The notes under the pieces: model-generated | Told to the model about the DNA's origin: nothing | Seen by the model: the letters and a program-made list of their open reading frames with translations, nothing else | Database searches by the model: none | Position numbers and translations under genes: made by a program | NCBI RefSeq assembly: GCF_003606265.1 | Contig: NZ_CP023671.1 | Span: 558,001 to 622,000 of the forward strand | Length of the DNA stretch: 64,000 nucleotides | Direction: 5' to 3' | DNA from: Clostridium septicum | GTDB lineage: Bacteria > Bacillota > Clostridia > Clostridiales > Clostridiaceae | Part shown: piece by piece, positions 60,593 through 64,000 of the stretch | Layout: the number at the start of each line of letters is the position of its first letter | Numbering within the stretch: position 1 is the first letter of the stretch

Positions 60593-61417
60593 TTATCTAC
60601 TTTTTAAATTATATATTTTATTAAGTAATAATTCATTTATACCATAGCTTCCTATTCTAGTATCATGAATTAACTCCTTACCATGATAATCACTTCCACC
60701 TGTAATACAAATTTTATACTTTTTAGATAAATTATAGAAATTGTTTATTTGACATTTTGAGTGACTTGGATGATATACCTCAATTCCCTTTAGTCCATAA
60801 CACTTAAGATCTTTTATAATTTTTTCAACATCCATCCCTCTATATATCTGACCTGGATGAGCTAAAACAGCTATTCCTCCAGCTTTATTTATTACATCTA
60901 TTGTTTTTTTATAATCTAATTTAAATCCTTTTACATAAGCTGGTTTCCCTTTAACTAAAAAGGAAGTGAAGGCAGTCTTATAATTATCAAAATAACCCTT
61001 TTTAACCATTGCATTAGCTACATGACTTCTTCCTAAAGTAGAGTTTATATCAACAGCCAATTCTTCTAGACTTAAATGAATATTATTTTTTTTAAGTTGA
61101 AGTAGAATTTCTTCTATTCTATCTGATCTTGACTTATTTAGTTTATTCACTACATCCTTTAATGTTGAATTCTCAATATCAATAAAATATCCCAAAATAT
61201 GAAGTTCTAAATCTTTATATTCTGTACTTAATTCAATTCCCGGTATTACTTCTATATCATTATACGTATTTTTAGTTACATATTGAGCTTTAATACAGTC
61301 ATGGTCTGTTATTGATATACACTTTACATTATTTTGTTTTGCTATTTCAATAATTTCCTCCGGTGTCTTTGCTCCATCAGAATAGTTGGAATGGATATGC
61401 AGGTCTGCATACTTCAT
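60593..61417 (-). CDS. PHP-domain phosphoesterase (TrpH/RNase AM-like)
   Basis: The 274-residue metal-dependent phosphoesterase has PHP motifs DLHIHSNYSDG, SITDHDC, AVLAHPGQ and GGSDYHG. Relatives act on 3',5'-nucleoside bisphosphates or RNA 5' ends; the substrate here is not known. The ATG at 61417 follows GTAAGGTGTTTAAT; an in-frame GTG three codons upstream overlaps that site. Confidence 0.86.
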   Translation of the reverse strand: MKYADLHIHSNYSDGAKTPEEIIEIAKQNNVKCISITDHDCIKAQYVTKNTYNDIEVIPGIELSTEYKDLELHILGYFIDIENSTLKDVVNKLNKSRSDRIEEILLQLKKNNIHLSLEELAVDINSTLGRSHVANAMVKKGYFDNYKTAFTSFLVKGKPAYVKGFKLDYKKTIDVINKAGGIAVLAHPGQIYRGMDVEKIIKDLKCYGLKGIEVYHPSHSKCQINNFYNLSKKYKICITGGSDYHGKELIHDTRIGSYGINELLLNKIYNLKSR

Positions 61418-61566
61418 ATTAAACACCTTACTCTCTAAAATTATATATTAAAAATATATCACTATTAAAATAAATTGACAACTAAAATACTTTAATTTAT
61501 GAATTAATATATATTTTAGTACTTTATGTAAAATATATAAAATAATAATAAATAAAATAAAAATAA

Positions 61567-61590
61567 AAAAAATGCCTTTCGGCATTTTTT
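61567..61590. terminator. Terminator after the DUF1292 gene
   Basis: AAAAAATGCC and GGCATTTTTT around a TTTC loop, overlapping the DUF1292 stop; symmetrical, so it could also work in the other direction. Confidence 0.85.
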
Positions 61591-61942
61591 ATTCGTTAGC
61601 TAGTTCTTCACTATAAAACTTAGATACTTTATCAAATTCATCTTCTTCTGGAACTATTAATTCTCCTTCTTCAGTTGATCTGAATAAGTACACTGAATCT
61701 TCTTCTGGATGTTGTGCTAAAATATATTCATTATTTTCAAATTCAAAAGCATCTATAATAGGACATGATATAACATTTCCATTATCATCTTCTAAATCTA
61801 CTACAAAGTGTTCATGTTCATGTTCTCCACAACCACATCCACCTTCGTTATGATCATGATCGCATCCACAATCATGTCCTTCGCTATGACATCCACATTT
61901 ATTTTCTTCATCGTGGCATCCACAATTATTTTCATTACACAT
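61589..61942 (-). CDS. DUF1292 protein with a cysteine/histidine-rich N-terminus
   Basis: The 117-residue protein has a C-terminal DUF1292 (UPF0473) domain (about 45-110: FVVDLEDDNGNVISCPIIDA, EYILAQHPEEDSVYLFRSTE). The first 44 residues are an unusual run of CxC, HDEE, CGCHSE, CGCDHDH and CGCGEHEHEH motifs, with about ten cysteines and as many histidines, likely binding Zn, Ni, Co or Cu. DUF1292 proteins usually lack this extension. Function unknown. TAAAGGAGGAATTTTAT precedes the ATG, and the gene is flanked by terminators on both sides. Confidence 0.85.
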   Translation of the reverse strand: MCNENNCGCHDEENKCGCHSEGHDCGCDHDHNEGGCGCGEHEHEHFVVDLEDDNGNVISCPIIDAFEFENNEYILAQHPEEDSVYLFRSTEEGELIVPEEDEFDKVSKFYSEELANE

Positions 61943-62057
61943 ATAAAATTCCTCCTTTATTATGTAGTCCTCTTCATTCTACCCCTAATTTAAATAAATT
62001 AAAAGTAAAATATGCTTTTTTTTTATTTTTATTTATGTATTTTTCCTATTATATTAA

Positions 62058-62082
62058 AATAAGGGGCTTAAAGCCCCTTATT
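62058..62082 (-). terminator. Terminator after nifJ
   Basis: AATAAGGGGC and GCCCCTTATT form a 10-bp stem with a TTTAA loop, 10 bases after the nifJ stop, with AT-rich sequence after it. Confidence 0.75.
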
Positions 62083-62092
62083 AATATAGAGA

Positions 62093-64000
62093 TTATTGTT
62101 CTGCTAGTTTCTTGTATCCTGCTAATCTTTCTTTAGCATCTCTTTCTGTCTTTTCAAATAAAGCTTCTGCAGCTTCTGGGAATGCTTTTGCTAATGATGC
62201 ATATCTTACTTCACCCATTAAGAATTCTCTAAAGTCAGCTTTTGGCTCTTTTGAATCTAATGAGAATGGATTCTTAGTTCCAACTAAAGTAGGATTGTAT
62301 CTATATAATGCCCAGTATCCACAATCAACAGCTTTTTTAGCTTCCGCTTGGCTATTGCTCATACCAATCTTAATACCATGACTTATACATGGAGCATAAG
62401 CTATGATTAATGATGGTCCTTGATATGCTTCTGCTTCTGCTATTGCTTTAAGTGCTTGGTTTTTATCAGCACCCATTGAAATTTGAGCAACATATACATA
62501 TCCATAAGACATAGCCATCATTCCAAGATCTTTCTTCTTAGTTCTCTTACCTGCAGCAGCAAACTTAGCTATAGCAGCAGTTGGAGTAGATTTTGATGAT
62601 TGACCACCTGTATTTGAGTAAATTTCTGTATCCATTACAAGAACATTTACGTCTTCTCCTGAAGCTAAAACGTGATCTAATCCACCGTATCCGATGTCAT
62701 AAGCCCATCCGTCTCCTCCGAAGATCCATTGTGATCTCTTAACTAAGAATTCTTTATCCTTTAAGATTTCTTTAGCTAATTCTGAGTTTACATTTTCTAA
62801 AGCTGCTATTACTCTTTCAGCTCTATCTCTTGTTCCTTCTCCATTAGCCATGTTTTCTAACCAGTCATTAAGAACTGCTTTAACATCTTCTGAAACTTCT
62901 GTTTCAAGCATTGCTTTCATGTTGCTAGCTATTCTTTCTCTTATAGCTTCAACTCCTAAGAACATACCTAAACCAAATTCAGCATTATCTTCGAATAATG
63001 AGTTAGCCCATGCTGGACCGTGTCCATTATGATTTACTGTATATGGAGTAGCTGGAACAGATCCTCCCCAAATTGATGAACATCCAGTAGCATTAGCAAT
63101 CATCATTCTATCACCGAATAATTGAGTTACTAGCTTAGCATATGGAGTTTCTCCACATCCTGCACAAGCTCCTGAGAATTCAAGTAATGGTTGCTCAAAT
63201 TGGCTACCCTTAACTGTATTCTTGTTCATTGGGTTCTTCTTAGCTGAAACTTTCTTAACAGCATAATCCCAAGCTTCGATTTGTCCTTCTTGTGTATCTT
63301 GTGGCTTCATAATTAAAGCCTTTCCTGGAGCTGGACAAACTTGAGCACAGTTTCCACATCCTGTACAATCTAATGGAGTAACTCCAATTGTATATAATAA
63401 TGGTTCTTCTGTCTTTAATGCCTTTGCAGCTACTACTCTCATAGTTTCTGGAGCATTATTCTTTTCTTCTTCTGTTAATAAGAATGGTCTTATTGCAGCA
63501 TGAGGACAAACGAAAGAACATTGATTACATTGAATACATTTATCTTCTTGCCATTCTGGTACGTTTATAGCAACGCCTCTCTTTTCATAAGCAGCAGTTC
63601 CTGCCATGAAAGTACCATCTTCCATTCCCTTAAATGCTGAAACTGGTAAATCAAATCCTTCTTGTCTATTGATTGGTTCAACTATATTCTTAATGAATTC
63701 TGGTTTAGTTGGATCTTCAGCATTAACTTCTTCAACTGCATTTTTCCAGTCTGCTGGTACATCTATTCTTACGATAGATTCAACACCCTTATCAATTGCA
63801 GCGTGATTCATGTTAACAACTTTTTCACCCTTCTTACCGTATGATTTAACAACAGCATCCTTTAGGTATTTAATTGCATCTTCAACTGGAATGATGTTAG
63901 CAATCTTAAAGAATGCAGCTTGCATTATCATATTAATTCTTCCACCAAGACCAATTTCTTGAGCTATTTTAACAGCATTTAGTGTATAGAATTCTATATT
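62093..64000 (-). CDS. nifJ: Pyruvate:ferredoxin (flavodoxin) oxidoreductase, C-terminal part (starts beyond the window)
   Basis: The last 635 or so residues of an enzyme that is normally about 1170-1190 residues. The frame stays open to position 64000 (NIEFYTLNAVKIAQEIGLGG precedes the first ATG), so the gene begins outside. Present are the gamma-like domain end, the two-[4Fe-4S] ferredoxin domain with CIQCNQCSFVCPH and CTGCGNCAQVCP, the cysteines of the proximal cluster (FSGACAGCGETPY) and the TPP site (GGDGWAYDIGYGGLDHVLAS, MDTEIYSNTGGQSSKSTPT). It converts pyruvate to acetyl-CoA and reduced ferredoxin, typical for anaerobic clostridia. Confidence 0.96.
   Translation of the reverse strand, partial: NIEFYTLNAVKIAQEIGLGGRINMIMQAAFFKIANIIPVEDAIKYLKDAVVKSYGKKGEKVVNMNHAAIDKGVESIVRIDVPADWKNAVEEVNAEDPTKPEFIKNIVEPINRQEGFDLPVSAFKGMEDGTFMAGTAAYEKRGVAINVPEWQEDKCIQCNQCSFVCPHAAIRPFLLTEEEKNNAPETMRVVAAKALKTEEPLLYTIGVTPLDCTGCGNCAQVCPAPGKALIMKPQDTQEGQIEAWDYAVKKVSAKKNPMNKNTVKGSQFEQPLLEFSGACAGCGETPYAKLVTQLFGDRMMIANATGCSSIWGGSVPATPYTVNHNGHGPAWANSLFEDNAEFGLGMFLGVEAIRERIASNMKAMLETEVSEDVKAVLNDWLENMANGEGTRDRAERVIAALENVNSELAKEILKDKEFLVKRSQWIFGGDGWAYDIGYGGLDHVLASGEDVNVLVMDTEIYSNTGGQSSKSTPTAAIAKFAAAGKRTKKKDLGMMAMSYGYVYVAQISMGADKNQALKAIAEAEAYQGPSLIIAYAPCISHGIKIGMSNSQAEAKKAVDCGYWALYRYNPTLVGTKNPFSLDSKEPKADFREFLMGEVRYASLAKAFPEAAEALFEKTERDAKERLAGYKKLAEQ

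Overview
The window is very AT-rich, has strong AGGAGG-type ribosome binding sites, and encodes a Gram-positive flagellum (no FlgH/FlgI/FlgA), a CheC/CheD/FliY chemotaxis set, a fused FliR-FlhB and a pyruvate:ferredoxin oxidoreductase. This fits an anaerobic Firmicute of the genus Clostridium (sensu stricto). The species cannot be fixed from the sequence alone.

Layout. 1-7.9 kb holds housekeeping genes: the start of thiI with its cysteine desulfurase, a small secreted or membrane protein, an ACT-domain protein, a decayed gene, a Ca2+-type P-ATPase, a YbjQ-family protein and a CBS/DRTGG-regulated manganese pyrophosphatase. From 7.9 to 57.6 kb almost every gene is on the minus strand and forms a nearly complete motility regulon. 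In transcription order this is: (i) the chemotaxis/switch operon fapA-like, cheW-like, cheD, cheB, cheR, cheA, cheC, cheY, cheW, fliM, fliY (57.6-47.9 kb, ended by a terminator); (ii) the late operon flgM, flgN, flgK, flgL, fliW, csrA, flaG, an unknown gene, fliS, fliD and a fliT-like gene (47.8-40.6 kb), behind a sigma-28 promoter; (iii) four tandem near-identical flagellin genes (40.5-35.5 kb), behind one sigma-28 promoter and each with the same CsrA-type leader; (iv) fliB (flagellin lysine methylase) and a fifth, divergent flagellin, each with its own sigma-28 promoter; (v) a 29-gene early operon, flgB to flgG (32.75-7.9 kb), with fliA as its 25th gene followed by a SwrB-like gene. 57.7-64 kb holds metabolic genes: class IV aminotransferase, HAD hydrolase, class I aminotransferase, PHP phosphoesterase, DUF1292 protein and the 3' two-thirds or so of nifJ.

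How it works together. The early operon builds the basal body, export gate, hook and motor, and makes FliA. FlgM holds FliA until hook completion, when FlgM is exported. FliA then reads at least four promoters of the form TAAA-N15-NNCGATA(A/T), seen upstream of flgM, flagellin 1, fliB and the divergent flagellin. FliW, CsrA and FliS give a post-transcriptional flagellin homeostasis loop. A CsrA-consensus hairpin with GGA in its loop precedes each of the four major flagellins.

Most of the window is a well-conserved system. The parts that deserve a second look are the four-fold flagellin array with repeated CsrA hairpins, the FlgE hook protein doubled in size by five internal repeats, the divergent fifth flagellin outside CsrA-hairpin control, the fused export-gate protein, the strong hairpin after flgE, and a few unassigned small genes. 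I found no CRISPR array, prophage, insertion sequence, rRNA or tRNA.
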